Shown here: in pieces, positions 1-11,762 of the stretch
How positions within the stretch are numbered: position 1 is the first letter of the stretch
How the letters are laid out: each line of letters starts with the position of its first letter
From: Baylisascaris procyonis
Lineage: Eukaryota; Nematoda; Chromadorea; Rhabditida; Ascarididae
DNA: 64,000 nucleotides
Reading direction: 5' to 3'
Assembly: GCA_037389465.1 (NCBI GenBank)
Contig: JAZARR010000206.1
Coordinates: 1-64,000 of the forward strand
Notes under the pieces: generated by a model
Databases searched by the model: none
What the model was told of the DNA's origin: nothing
Seen by the model: the letters and a program-made list of their open reading frames with translations, nothing else
Translations under genes and position numbers: made by a program

Positions 1-152
1 TTTTTAAGCGTTTATTCCAAAAAAATTAAACATTTAAAAGCAGTCTATGTTATTGTGAAATTAATTTTGTTAAAAATACGCTTATATAAGTGTAATTGTT
101 AAAATGCTCTTCATTATGCAATTTATCGACTCTTAAAGTATGTAAATTTGAG

Positions 153-3100
153 GTGAAGGCCACAATGTGGATACAAGACCCGGACCCGGCGTCATACCAT
201 TGGCAACGCAAATACAATCACGTCCACGTTGCACTGTTTGCCGCAGATTTCAAGACGGTTGTGTGCGATTATTTCGTTGGCCACGTGATCTAAAGGTGCG
301 CAGGAAATGGTCTGTTCCTATTCGCTTTCTTCTAATCTTTGATTGTTTTTTTGCCAGTCATTCCTTCTCCTTCACCAAACTTGAGATGAGGCCTACTTTC
401 ATTTTATTTCTAAGTCACGATACAGTAGTTCTTTGTTTACACGCCCCGGGCTTTTGCGTTTATACCTCTCAAAAATTTACATGTGTTTTTAACGTAGAGC
501 TTAAAAAAGCTCATTCTGTACTTATATAATATGTGGATTCATAGATATAGAAGGCCATTTTATGTATGTAGTAGATTTGCGACTTAAGTCTACTTTATTG
601 GGAATATCGAGTTAAAAACGTTGTTCACCTCCGTGACGCTAGCTTCGTACGCTTCATCCGCCACCAATCGTCAGGGTCATTGCTTGTTGGCTTCGTCAAG
701 GGGGACAAGAGGAAGGAATGTTAAAGAAGATTACATCTCGCCAATAAAGTATCTTAATGCTAAAATATGGCCTTTTTAAACTATTCGTTTCAAGCTTGAT
801 CTAATAAGTCAGCATAATATCGGCAGCAAAAAGCCAATGCGATCTTATTTCTGAAAATATGCCCATAGCCAATTACCGTAAAAAAGATTACGAAGTTATG
901 TCAATTTTTTTTTCTTGTGAAATTAATTGTTTATTGCTATTCGATATGTGGTATTATTCGTTTATAAAGCGATTTATAAAAACTTATAATTTTAATTAAA
1001 GTGAATAGAATTTTCTAAAACAATTATAATAAATAGATGAATATTTTAGGTGTGCATTTTTTGGTTTAGATGAGAATGAAGTGGCATTAAATCTCGACAA
1101 TAGTTATATCTGCTCATGGCATTTTGATCCCGATCAATTCCTCTATTCAGATCAAAAAGTTTATTGGGCGCCTGATGTATGTCCACGTCATAAGGTGACA
1201 CTTATTAGAAATTTATTTGTACTGCTATTATTTTTTTTTTTTTTGTTATATTTATATAATCGAAGTCAGCAAAGTTGTAACCGTTTAGGTTCATTACAAT
1301 GCTAAAAGTTGTCAGTTTTTGATCTACGTGATTCGATATTGCATCGTTGTTTAGTTGCGCTAGATGATCTGCGGTAGAAAGTCTCTCCGATGCTCCGATA
1401 GCTATGGTTCGACCAGAATCTGAGTTTTTTAGAATTGATGTAAATTAATAGAATCTATAATTCATCGTGGTATTTTCAGTCGATCTGGAGCTGTCTCCAG
1501 AGCCCTCTTAAGATGGATATGACGTATCAAACTCCATGAATTTAAAGCCATCGCTTCGGCTCTGAGCGCCGTGGTTCTAACTTTATTTCAGGTCGTGAAT
1601 TGTTTAGTAAGTCTAAAAGCTGTCAACACAGAGGCGGAGCATTTCGATAATATTAGTGAAGTGAAACAATTGATTTGGCTATTCGATACTATAGATTTGG
1701 CTTGATTCGATGCAGTAATATGTTGAATGTCGATAAATTTAGATGGCTGGACGGATCGTTAAAATCGATCACCTCAATAGTTAATTTTCTGCAAATATGT
1801 GCAAAAAAAGGGTATTTTCAGATCAGAAGGCCAGCCAATTTTGAGCCATTCCCATGGGAATTAGCCGCTAATACGACAAATTCATCGGGTGGTTTAGTGA
1901 ATGTGGATAATAAGTCGAGTCAACGGAAACGACCCAAACTTCCACCGCCGAAGGCAACCGAAATAGTCTTCAGACAAAGCAAATATCGCATTACGGTAAG
2001 ACTATAGACTGCATCTGTTGCGTTTTCTGGAGGGGAATGATGATCATAGGCAACTAAAAAGCACAATTATAGTAATCGTAATAAATCAGTTGTTCGGAAG
2101 AATATTCCTGCATCGTTATTCGGCCTTTCATGGCAATCCATTGTTTGTGCATGAATCGTCTACGTTTTATTTTCACCCTGATCGTATATGATATTCACTG
2201 GCCATCATTCACTACGCCCCGAGGTTTAGTTTAATGAGTTGTTACCTCATCTATTTCAATTCTGCAGGGATTATCTAAGTGCATTCCTTCTAGGGATCAT
2301 GAAAGCGATTATGACTGATAGTTTTTAGCAAAGTGCTATTGAATGGATTCTTATAGCCTAACTTTGAAAAGAGCCCTTCGGATATATGCTTGACCTAAGT
2401 TTTTTTGGAGGTATCTTATTAGGAAGGAAAGGGAAGATTTGTGGGGGTTTCATTCGATGCTGTTCGATTCGGAAAGCTCTCAATATGAAAGTTTACTGTC
2501 GTATAATAATATGTTTGAGGGAAATTAAAGAATTTTTTATTGTTTCATAGCAGTGAAGTGCACTCATTTTTAGCGTTCCTGGATATGTATAGATTGCAAT
2601 TAATTTAAGGGTAAAACAAGGCATCCAGTGGCCGTTTTGCGACTACCGAATGATCCTTTATTTTGCTATGAATTTTCATACAATAGGACTTCGCATATCG
2701 ATGGTACAAAGTTCTATGCATGTCTACAATGTCGTAAAGCAAAAGCAGAAAGTGAGTTTGTTTTTATATATTTTAGAGTTCTTAAGATCGACATCTTTTA
2801 ATCTTGAAGGAGAAGGGAGGCGAGGGCTGAAGTGGAAAGGAGTAGATTAACAGCTTGAAACGGCAATGAAAATTTATAAAGCTGAATTTTTCCATGAACG
2901 AAAACGCAGTGAATATATCTTGCAATATTCGGGGATTTTTTAGCAATAGTGAAATATTGTAATCGTCAATAAAATTTAGAATCGATTATAATGCCAAAAT
3001 CACAAACACCATCTCTAATAGGAAGAATATCATGCACTGACCTCAGAAAACATTCATACCGATAGTTGATATTGAAGCAAACGGCATTTTTTTTTTTTAT

Positions 3101-6100
3101 TTCGACCATTTGGCGAATGCATCAAGTCACTATGCAGAACATGGAAGTCGTAGACCCGATTATGCAATGAACTTTTGAGATCGGTGTGGATTATAAGAAG
3201 AAGCTGTGTCATATCTAAACGCAATATTATTCTAATTCTTTTTTTAAAGTATTGCTTCATAATTCTCAATCATAAATCTGCTGTTTTTCTTTTCTAGCGC
3301 GTATAAAAGATTATATACGAACAATACACTTGGATGGGAATCGATTGTTGAGTCGTGGAGATCCCTTCTCGGGACATCATTTCGCATGTAAACCGATCTT
3401 CGATGCACCACATAACGACGATGATAACACTTCTAATGATCCGTATGTGTTGCAATTTTTATGTTTTATTACGCGTATTACGAATTCCTTTATGTATAAA
3501 TGGATTATTTGGTCGCTCATTGTAAATGGCCAGGATGTATGGCGCTATCGAATTCGTGACCTCCTTTGTTTATGTCTTTCATTCTATTGGTGGTCGGTCC
3601 ATTCACATTCAGAAATCCTCGGCTGTTGGTCGTGAAATACATGGGCGGGATTACTTAGCGTTTCTTGGTTACTGTTTATTTGAAAGCCACATATTGAGAC
3701 GGATGTTTAAACCATGCTGACGGTTCAGCAGCTGTTGAATTATGTAATTGTAATAGAGGAAGGTTGAGTTATTACCTGCATTATAACTCATATTTCGCGA
3801 ATCACTTGCTGCAACATAGCACAACGATTTTTTTATCATTGTTTCGAATACATTCTCCCAGAAAGACTCGTCGGTATTTAACTTAAAGAATGGTTTGTAA
3901 ATCATATTATCGAACAGCCTAACATGGTTTACTGATAGGCTGTCGATTTATTATGCTTATAGCTATCCTAGGTTTAAAAATTGCCTAGATCTTTCGTCTT
4001 CGAGGTTGAATTTAAGAAACGCTAAATCAGTATGATATAAGCAGCTTGAATTGGGCATTCGTTTTCCACCTTCTACTGCACAAATGATGCGTGATAATTG
4101 AAATTTTTGCACGCCCTCATTTCTATAACTCATGTTCTATACGTTAAAACATTTTTATAACTTATATTCTATATAGGTTTGGGTTATTCCATCATTAAAA
4201 ATTACATAAAGCTTTCTTCAGAAATGCTCTAACCATATTTGTTCAGTTTTCGCGGCGAATTCTCTTCGCTTTGCTCAATACTTTTGTTGTTTCTTATTTA
4301 TTCCTTTTTTTTTCTTTTGTTTTTATAGGTTGCATTTGCTGTGATCTCTAATACGGGAATTGGGAAGGGAGGTAGGTCACTATCTGCAATAGTCGGTGAA
4401 GTAATTTAATAAACTTTTTTTGAGTGAGATCTAGGTAATAATAGGGTCGCAGACTTTAATTGCTAAGCGTTTTATGGATTTGATGGTGTTCATCGTCATA
4501 AATGCTGAATTGCAATAGTTTGCAGCCGAGCAAGTGAAACTCGTCGTGAGCATTCGTTATCGATGGCATCGTCATCGATATCGAGGCAAAGGATAGCAGG
4601 GACGGTGAACTGCAATGAGCCACCACAGCTGTCACCGATGCGGCCATTGGTCGAACATACTTTGGAAGGTGATTCCGGTCACATTCCCCATCGGCAAAGG
4701 TTTCTTTTCAATCTTTTATAGAATAAAAGAGAAAAATGTTCTTCATTTTGAACTAACATTGCGTAGAGGGGATTGATCTGGATGATTTGTGAACGTCATA
4801 GAAGTGTCTGTGTATGTCTGTGCGTTGGAGCCAACGATATTATCAGTAGTTCCGATAGTGTATGTGAGTAATAAGATGAGAAACGCTAAAGGGGCGCGAT
4901 CTTTTTCCTTAATGGATTTATTTTTTTTGCCACCTTAGATCAAACTTCGGAGAAAATTCTGTGAAGTTTTCCTCAAGACAAAGTTTTGCTCGATATTTGC
5001 GATTTTTTTTTGCGTTTAAAACTGTGATTTTTTGGGAGAGAGAGAGAGGGAGGGAGGGAGAGAAACGAGAATGCGTAATTTCTTCATAACTTTTTTTTGT
5101 TTTTTCTCTATGCAGTTGTAGAACGTAGCATGTTTTTGACAGATTTTATTTGCTCTTTAAGCATTTATGTTGAGTGTTTAGAATGTGTGCTGAAAGGCCT
5201 TTGAATGTTCGAGACGTTGATGAGGAGCAATTTTTCGTTCTTCATTCAAGTACGTTCATTTTTTTATTTCTTTTTTTTTCCCGGTTTTATTATCTTAAGG
5301 TGTTTCCAGAATGATGTGGACCATCTGAAAAATATATTCCCAGCCTTGGTGGCCTTTAATCAACAAAATTGTAGTCCATGAATGAAGTGATAGAAGATTA
5401 GAAAAAATGCTTACATATATTAGCAGAATTCATTCTTTGTCAGAATCCTAGTAAAAGTAATTATGGAAATCTAATCGAAGCTCATTTATTGGGATCAATG
5501 TTTGCCACAGATTCGTCCGTCGTCGTCCGATAGCGGATCTCAATTCATTCGGCCATTAAAATTATCTATGCCCATAAATCAGAATTAGTTTTTTTGAGTA
5601 ATGTAGTTGTTCCATATTTAAGCGATTTTTTTTGAGACGAATAAGGATTGGTCATTTGATGTATATTATACCTATCTAATTTTGTGACTCTTTCTATGGG
5701 AATTCCCAAGGTTTGCCCATAAAGAGATATGGAGATGGTTCCCTTATGGGGAATTTCACTAATAGTTTGTTCACTTATAATATAGGTGTATTATTGCGCA
5801 TAATTTAATATTTGATAGCAATTTATAGAAATGCATTGTTTATTTAGACTAATGATAGAAGCGCATATCGTTTCATATTAATTTCGTTGGCTAATTTTTC
5901 CAGCATATTTATGAGACCAATTTAAGGATTACCATGTTTTGAAGGACGCTCGAAAGTCGATGCATCATCGTCGGAATGTGTAGTTGAGGTTTGTTGCTTG
6001 CAATTTTGATGGTATTTTCAAGATTAGATACACTTAAGAGGGAGATTATTGTGAGATAATTTGGTTGTACTTATAAAATATTGTAATTTTTGAGCTATTT

Positions 6101-9100
6101 CAATGAGTGCCAAAATTTTTCTGTAGTTAAAGAGACATATTGTTTAGGGGTATTCATAAGTTTACGTTTCCTCATCTAAACAGATGTAGAATTTTTTCAT
6201 TTTCTTTTAATTTTACACTGTTTATTATAGGTTATCTCGTTTTCTTATGAACGAAAAATGATATTACTAAGGATGGCGTTGAGATGATTAAACAAACATA
6301 AACGCTTAAATTGCAACTGAATAATATTGAGATTTCTTTTTCAAAAATAAAATGCAGTAATGAGCTACCATTGAATCGGATGGACTCTACTGCAAAAGCT
6401 CATTGGCATAGCTAATTGCAATTTGACTAGTTGATTGCTTATCGTTTAAAAAATGTTTAAATAAAATATATAGGTTTGGTGTTTTTGCAAGGAGAAATGA
6501 GAGGTGTGCAAATGAGTTTAATGTGAAGTCAGAGTGCTGAATTGCTCATCGTTTCATATTTTCTTGAGCTCTTTGAAATATAAAATAAAACTATGCACTC
6601 GACAATGAATACTGACTGAATTTTATGTTGATATTTATCAGTTTTGATTTCAAATGACTTTGTTCCCTTAGGGGACGTTTTCGACTTTTTGGGAGTCACT
6701 GTTTTGAAATATGCTTGCAATTTGGTTCTTGAACAAGTATTTATTCATAGGTACTTGATGGTTCAACATCGTCTATCAAAGAGAGAGAAGGAAGCGAACA
6801 ATATACATTGCATCGAGAGAATCGTTCTAATGGTTTCGCTGAAAATTTTCAACAAGCATTTAATAAGGTTGATTTTATGAACAAGAATGTTCGACTGAGA
6901 ATGAAAAATGAAGTGGTTTTTGAAGACGATAGGATATTATTGATTTTCAAATATGAGCATGAGAGATTTCAGTTCTTCTCCCACGATGAATATTTTTCAG
7001 TTGTTTCTAATTTATGTTCATATTAATATATGAGAAGGTGGAGGTATGGTGCAATTTTTTTTTTTTTTTTGTGAATGAAAATTTCGAGTTTCGGGGATTT
7101 GTTTTGGAATTTTGACCAGTCAATTTATATTTACGAGAAAATTAAATTCAATAATCGAATTAGTGGGAGATTGGATCCCTGTTCTTAGAGACATTGATTC
7201 ACATCTTGCATGCGAATAAAATTTGCTCATTAGATTTTGGGCAGATTCATTTCAAAAGTAGATGGATTACAACATTCTTCAACCGAAAGATGATGAGTTA
7301 GAGCATTCTTCGAGCAGAACTTGATGGATTAGAGGATTTCCGGACCGGAAAAGGATAAATTAGACCATTCTTCGATCGGGAAATGTTTGATATGGCTTGT
7401 CGATGGGTTTCCGTTACGAAACGATAGAAATCTTGCAGCGTTCACGGTTGAGGAGTACGAGGTCAAGTACAATGGGAGTTATACGATCACCTTACAGATA
7501 TCTATTGAAACGTCGCACATTTAATACGGTATGATTTATGCTGGTTAAATTTTTTTTTCATATTTATTTACCATTTAGATTTTCTTTTTCAGTAAATTTT
7601 TTTTAAAATTCCATAGCAAAACTTAATGCAAATTCGATAAAAATTATCTGGAATTTTATATTATAGTGATGTTGATAACTCGTAGAAAATCTTTCCATAT
7701 TTTTATTTACTTTTCCATGAAAATTCATGAAAAGTCTCTTCACGATCCTTCAGCAGAACCTGTAACGATTCATATTCATAAGGTCACTCTTTTGGCAGCG
7801 CTAATTGAATCTTTATTTTTATGAAACAGCGCATGTTTTATCGTTTACAGGGGACCACCTCAATAAATAAACGGCCAAGCGTTATTTGTGCTCTTGAACG
7901 CACGTGACACGTGATCAGCGTGATATCCACGTGATATGTGCGTGATATACGTGATACATGCTCTTTGCTGTTGCATATTAAATCTTTTGTAGACTGGAAG
8001 CATGCTTAAAGCACGATGCTATATTTGCCTTCGAATGCTTCGCGATGCAGCGCAGTTGGCGTCTCATTTGAGTCGTCACATCCGTGAGGCGCCCATATGT
8101 AGGCAATGTGGCCAACGATGCGATGCAGATGCAGCTTTCGATAATAGAGTGTGGCGCATATGTCACAGGTGTATGAATAACTCAACGAAGGAGTCCTCAA
8201 TGATGATCACCGATTTATTGACGGTGGTAACAGACAACGTTGAGGTCCATTTCATATCCACTATTTTTTAATTTGACCAATGAAAACTGGTCATTAAAGT
8301 TTTGGATTTGAACGTTTTCGCAGTTATAAAACACTGCGATCGGAAACCTCTTCTTAGTCGATAAAATATAATGAAAACATTCTAATTAGCAAGATTTGCT
8401 GAGATACTGGTTTGATATCGAGATCACTGAGGTTAGAAGGAGGAGAGAGGATCGAGCCTGTAACGTTTCAATTGTATATAGCCTCGTGCAAAGATTTTAA
8501 GGAAAGTGCATATGTTTGATGTCTAGATGTTTTAGTTGATCTGATATATTAGCTGAAAATATGAACTCACAATGTGATAGGATCTGAGGTGATGGTAAGA
8601 TCTCAGGTGTATTTCGTTTATTTATATCTACGCTTTCATCTTATTGAAATTTTAAATTTTTAATATCATTAGTTATTTTTGCAAGATCATTGAGAAGAAA
8701 AAGGAAAGAGAAATAATTATCTGAATATGATGATTTCTTGATTCAAAAATTGCGTCACGTATAGTTGATTGGGAAAAGAAGAGGAAAATATCGCGAATGA
8801 AAGAAAAGCTAGGTAGGAGAAGGGACTCCAGAAACAGGGTGCCTTCCCGATCTTGGCAACGAAAGGCTAGAAAAGTCTATCTAGCCCCAACTTCCTGACC
8901 TTACTGTATAGTAGGACTTCCCAAAACAACGATTACGTTTGTCTCGTTCGCCTTCGAGGAAGCACTGAAGGTGCACCGATGCAACCTGACTTAGATATTA
9001 GCTGATAGAACGCGTATCACATAAGACAAAGTAGAGCAGTTCGAAATTTTTTTTTCTTCGGTATATTTTTTTCCGCCTATCGTAAGAAAAAAAAATCACT

Positions 9101-9333
9101 TCAATTTCAACTTTGTTTTATGTTCACCTCGGTGGCAATTTCTTGATATTTTTTTTCTCTTGTCTTCCAGGTTGGATGATGTTTTCGCTCATGGTTTACA
9201 AAGCAAACCCTTCAAGCGGTTTATTTTACAGGGAAATAGAAGTTTGAATGACACTGGACCGGGATCAGCGCTATCGGTCGATAAAGAAAGTATGAATCGA
9301 CGAAGCAAGGATCAGCTGATTGTCGTTGACTGA
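153..9333 (+). CDS. THAP-type zinc-finger protein with internal Cys/His module and C-terminal C2H2 finger (5' partial)
   Basis: Likely a nuclear, DNA-binding protein of at least 528 residues. Exons: 153-309, 1050-1194, 1309-1373, 1695-1995, 2610-2751, 3298-3442, 4526-4668, 5927-5988, 7439-7528, 7993-8168, 9171-9333; every junction keeps phase. Exons 1-2 rebuild a THAP (C2CH) domain: CTVC, RLFRWPRD, RRKW, then YICSWHFDPDQF, with 43 residues between the second Cys and the ICSWH Cys, inside the family range of about 35-50. Exons 5-6 hold a second Cys/His module (FYACLQCRKAK, then SGHHFACKP). The exon at 7993 encodes a classical C2H2 finger (CYIC, 12 residues, HLSRH) followed by CRQC. The tail reads to VVD and TGA at 9331. 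There is no in-frame ATG in the first exon, so the start lies upstream. Least certain are the exons at 1309 and 1695, whose acceptors are weak. Nematode THAP proteins (LIN-36, LIN-15B, HIM-17, GON-14) are the families to compare; I cannot assign one. Confidence 0.75.
7898..7961. repeat. Clustered CACGTG / CGTGAT repeats inside an intron of the THAP gene
   Basis: About 60 bases just upstream of the C2H2 exon contain GCACGTGACACGTGATC, then three further CGTGAT units (GCGTGATATCC, ACGTGATATG, GCGTGATATACGTGATAC). CACGTG is the palindromic E-box core. It may be a degenerate tandem repeat or a binding-site cluster; the sequence alone does not decide. Confidence 0.55.
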
Positions 9334-10484
9334 GCTCATTGCAGAGGTGCAGTATGTAGTGCATGCACTGATAGTGCTTGATACAAGTGGGATTTATTCG
9401 GCGATCACGGATTCGATCATCCGGTCATCATTGCATCTGGCCTGCAGATTCTTTGTTGCTTTAACTTTAATAGATAAGAACTCAGCATCAGTGCATGTTT
9501 ATTGCTGTATATTTTCGTTCAGATATTGTAATCTATATTGATTGATCTTGCAAAGTCAACAATGAATGTGAATATTCGAACGGCAAAAAAGATTCAGATT
9601 TTCTAGATTATAAAGTTCCCAACAATTTGAAAGCGTGATCTCGTGGAAAATTAGGAATATGCGAAATTGCCATTAATTGTTGCTTAAGAGGAAAAAGAGA
9701 TTATTGCGAATATTTTTATTTCTATAAAAGGTATTTCGAATATTTTTTTTTATTTCCCTTAAAAGATTCGATTATCTTCTAAAACGATTATATTTCGATG
9801 AGACTTACTGCTGAAGATTGTACTTACTGCTGAAGATCGTAATTGAATACTAGATTGGTGTTGTATCGTTTATCATTTCTATCTATCGTTATGTTATTCT
9901 ATCGTTGCAATCGAATCTATGCATCATATAATTCATATATCGTTTATTTCTTTTTTTTTTTTTTGTCTTTCTTGATTTTTGTGATGTTTTTTATGTGTAT
10001 ACAACTATAAGATTATGATAAATGAATGCAAAAGAAATCAATCTTTTTTTATTAATGCAAATTGAATTTGATTCTATTAAAAAATGATTTGTATCTTAAT
10101 AAACTAGTAATACAGTACGGCATTACCGATAAGCAATTAAAAGAGACTGAAAAAAGTCGAATTATACAACCATCCTTGAGAAATGTAATAGTGCCATCAT
10201 AGATAAAAATATCGACATAACCATACTAATGTCACACAACAGTTCCTACATTTCATAAAGCCATGAGACCACCTACATAGCATAATCAACATGCTGAGTA
10301 TAGTATCCACCAATCATCACACCTGTAACCAACGGAAAATGAAGTAAGAGTAAGACCGTAGCATGATTTTCAAAATCTTCCGCGAAAAAAGTGCTAAAGG
10401 AACAAAAACAAGTTTGTGTTTCCCATAATTCAGCGCATAGTTCACATTTTTCAAATTTTAGCTGTTCACATGCACAAATCGGAA

Positions 10485-10745
10485 TTCCATGGCGTGGTCG
10501 TGTGGCGTAGTTGATAGGCCGTCTGAGTTCTAGTCAAAGGGTCGCAGGTTCGGTCCTGTGCCTCGGCTGGGAGTTTTGTAAGGTTTCTGCCATTTCGTGC
10601 TCGATTCTCAATCATTCTCCTAAACCTCTCTAGTCATGGAGAGTTCAGTTCCTTCAAAACCGGTTGTAATTGCTATCAGATCTGTGGGCTGAAGCAGCTT
10701 AACGAATAGACTGAAGTGAGTTGTATTGAATTATTGAATCTATCA
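10485..10745 (+). mobile_element. tRNA-derived SINE-like element
   Basis: A tRNA-like head has an A-box-like stretch TGGCGTAGTTGATAGG at 10502 and a B-box-like GGTTCGGTCCT at about 10548, spaced as in a tRNA gene. It is followed by about 150 bases of unrelated body and a TTGAATTATTGAATC tail, the layout of a SINE. The acceptor and T stems do not pair well, so it is not a working tRNA gene. Copy number in the genome would settle it. Confidence 0.4.
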
Positions 10746-10950
10746 AATAGTACTCAGGTTCGACCCCTGCCTGGCTCAGTAAGGACTTCGTCCCCGTCCG
10801 TTTAGTATCACAAAGAAAAGTGGAGGAGAGGATTCGCCCAGACCCTTATGTAACACACAAACAGGAGGGGGAACCGCACCCAACTTCCCACCCACGCAAT
10901 CCCAACCAACAGCTTTAACCACTGAGCGAATTCTACCACGCAGTCCCTGT
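10742..10950 (-). mobile_element. Second tRNA-like/SINE-like block, opposite orientation
   Basis: On the minus strand, TTCGCTCAGTGGTTAAAGC (about 10912-10932) is a close A-box match, and GCGGTTCCCCCTCC (about 10864-10877) sits at B-box distance. The plus strand at about 10745 carries a near-perfect B-box GGTTCGACCCC. The block is richer in GC than the surroundings. It looks like a composite of tRNA-derived pieces placed tail to tail with the element before it. Confidence 0.35.
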
Positions 10951-11672
10951 CATTTTCACCTGTCTTTATATTTCATAATGAAATTGTCGTATTTCATAGT
11001 GAAATGGTCACAACCTCCTAGCCTGCTACATTACATATGTATACAAGAGCGACTGTGTGCAAGGGGTTCACCTCGAAAAGTACTCTCCCTAGATACCAAA
11101 TTTGTGGAGAAAGGCCACAGATGTGAGAAATTGTGAGCGTAGGGATTTTCCATCGAAATCTTAAGCACACATTTCGCCACCACACACGAAACCGATCCGG
11201 CTTCCAACGAGCTCGTCCAAGAAAGTCAGCAGAAGAGGGGATGAAAAAATTCAAAATTTGACCATTTTAAAGAGCGTTATCGTCGGAACAACGAAAAACT
11301 GGATTAATGATCTCCTGTACATATATAGATAAGCATCGATGTGCGTATCGATAGGCAACAGATAAAAGGAAAATCGATATTCTATTTGGAATAAGCGAGC
11401 TAGCTATTCGATACTGTACTTGATCGTTAGCATGCTGCAAAAGCCCGAATGAAAAAAAAGTGAGTGCGATCATGACTGTAATCACTGAAATAACCAAAGA
11501 TTTATAGTAAAATATTAACCAAAGCCTGAGCCAAAGATATGTAGTAATGAGCTGTAGTAATCAAAGCGCAAACGATAACCAAAGGTGTAGACAGGGATGA
11601 GAGGTGGCCGAGTTGTAGTCGTCAATGCATCAAAACTAGCACGAAACGTAGCATACTTAAGAGGTCATTGGC

Positions 11673-11762
11673 GAGGTTAGCCGATGTGTTTGATCGTGCC
11701 GATATGAAAGGTTTGACGAGGTTAGCCGATGTTTTTGATCGTGCCTTGTATTGAACATAGTG
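11673..11762. repeat. 45-bp tandem duplication
   Basis: GAGGTTAGCCGATGT(G/T)TTTGATCGTGCC occurs at 11673 and again at 11718, a 45-base period. The period is a multiple of three, so open frames on the minus strand show a 15-residue repeat, but nothing else suggests coding. Confidence 0.6.

Noticed and set aside
5518..5596. Plus-strand open frame RPSSSDSGSQFIRPLKLSM as a last exon of the THAP gene
   Set aside because: Needs phase 0, whereas the preceding exon leaves phase 1; the 5927-5988 exon fits both sides exactly.
10497..10570. Intact tRNA gene
   Set aside because: Boxes are present but acceptor and T stems do not pair in register; kept as SINE-like only.
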